Origin: Thermoplasmata archaeon
Lineage (GTDB): Archaea; Thermoplasmatota; Thermoplasmata; Thermoplasmatales; Thermoplasmataceae
Direction of reading: 5' to 3'
Assembly: GCA_021790415.1 (NCBI GenBank)
Contig: JAJYDZ010000099.1
Location: 1,187-6,598 of the forward strand
DNA: 5,412 nucleotides
The notes under the pieces were generated by a model that saw only the letters and a list, made by a program, of their open reading frames with translations, was not told the origin of the DNA and did no database searches. Below, in pieces: positions 5,049 through 5,412 of this stretch (position 1 is the stretch's first letter; each line of letters begins with the position of its first letter). The position numbers and the translations under genes are program-made.

Positions 5049-5210
5049 TCTTAGCGGCACGCAGCAATAATGTATTTTCGGCATTCTAATAAAATTGCTA
5101 CGACGTCATTCGAGAAAATGAGAAGTGCATATTTTTTAGGAACATTCTAGACGGTATAGGCACTGGTCTGATATATTCAACTATTGCCAGTCCTACCGAG
5201 CATACTAAGG

Positions 5211-5215
5211 TATAA
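5211..5215 (+). promoter_or_regulatory. Possible TATA box for the small ORF at the right end
   Basis: TATAA is 28 bases before an ATG at 5239. A GACGGT/ACCGTC inverted pair (5150-5155 and 5215-5220) ends at the box and might be a control site, but six-base arms this far apart can arise by chance. Confidence 0.25.
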
Positions 5216-5238
5216 CCGTCGTTCAATATGTTTTCAAT

Positions 5239-5367
5239 ATGGTTACCTCGGTTCTTTATTCACCCGGAATGCGTATATGTGTTGTGCCCACTAGTATTAC
5301 AATCGCCGATGTATTAAATAGCCTTAAGAATCTGTTAGGAGAAACAGAGAAGAGTTTGAGGAAGTGA
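5239..5367 (+). CDS. Possible 42-residue hypothetical protein
   Basis: An ATG at 5239 opens 42 codons ending at TGA 5365-5367. The second half (ITIADVLNSLKNLLGETEKS) looks like a real amphipathic helix with a charged end. A shorter form could begin at the ATG at 5269. The TATAA at 5211 is well placed for leaderless expression from 5239. The stop is only 4 bases before the next start, as in an operon. No family is recognised and the ORF is short enough to be chance; the adjacency is the best argument for it. Confidence 0.35.
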   Translation: MVTSVLYSPGMRICVVPTSITIADVLNSLKNLLGETEKSLRK

Positions 5368-5371
5368 AATA

Positions 5372-5412
5372 ATGAAGGGGGAGAAGAAAATATACGGAAT
5401 CATTTGCAAAAT
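5372..5412 (+). CDS. 5' end of a gene continuing past the window
   Basis: An ATG at 5372 begins an open frame of 13 codons (MKGEKKIYGIICK) running off the right edge. The frame is closed by a TGA at 5357-5359, so this is the first usable ATG. A GAGG at 5358-5361 lies ten bases upstream, a rather long but possible ribosome-site spacing. The start 'KKIYGII' recalls the opening strand of gas-vesicle GvpL/F proteins, but 13 residues cannot support a name. Confidence 0.5.
   Translation, partial: MKGEKKIYGIICK

Noticed and set aside
5131..5140. T6 run as a terminator
   Set aside because: No + strand gene ends just upstream, so there is nothing for it to terminate.
5070..5150. 26-codon + strand ORF in the methyltransferase upstream region
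   Set aside because: Too short, with no ribosome site, promoter or recognisable motif.

Overview
The window looks archaeal, perhaps from the Thermoplasmata or a similar AT-rich thermo/acidophile lineage; the lineage is a weak inference. The evidence is promoter architecture: several genes have an AT-rich TATA-like box about 24-29 bases before the start codon and no Shine-Dalgarno (leaderless transcripts), while the one clear internal operon gene uses a strong GAGGAGG site. Arg codons AGA/AGG and Ile ATA are frequent. Gene content (AbrB-type and ribbon-helix-helix regulators, a tyrosine recombinase, HNH and PD-(D/E)XK nucleases, a DNA methyltransferase, small zinc proteins) is that of an integrated element or defence island, not a housekeeping region.

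Left part (1-2254), an integration module. The end of a probable AbrB/SpoVT regulator (+ strand) converges on a two-gene minus-strand operon: an intact tyrosine recombinase followed, with an ATGA stop/start overlap, by an HNH nuclease. Divergent from the recombinase is a 51-residue ribbon-helix-helix protein. The shared intergenic region holds seven TACC elements in three blocks, spaced exactly 8 bases within each block, including a 13-bp perfect inverted repeat. This is probably the operator by which the small repressor controls both itself and the recombinase. The recombinase leader also has a GC-rich 7-bp inverted repeat just before a GAGGTGAT site.

Right part (2469-5014), a probable type II-like restriction-modification module. 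Two small zinc proteins precede a PD-(D/E)XK-type nuclease whose core reads D...QVK. A 472-residue N4-cytosine/N6-adenine DNA methyltransferase with an N-terminal zinc ribbon converges on it, the two genes overlapping by 6 bases at their stops. The methyltransferase has its own strong leaderless promoter.

By eye on sampled lines, the recombinase/HNH block is near 45% GC and the methyltransferase near 35%, so the two halves may have separate histories. The right end (5015-5412) has a possible 42-residue ORF and the first 13 codons of a gene that leaves the window. No rRNA, tRNA, CRISPR array or insertion sequence was recognised.
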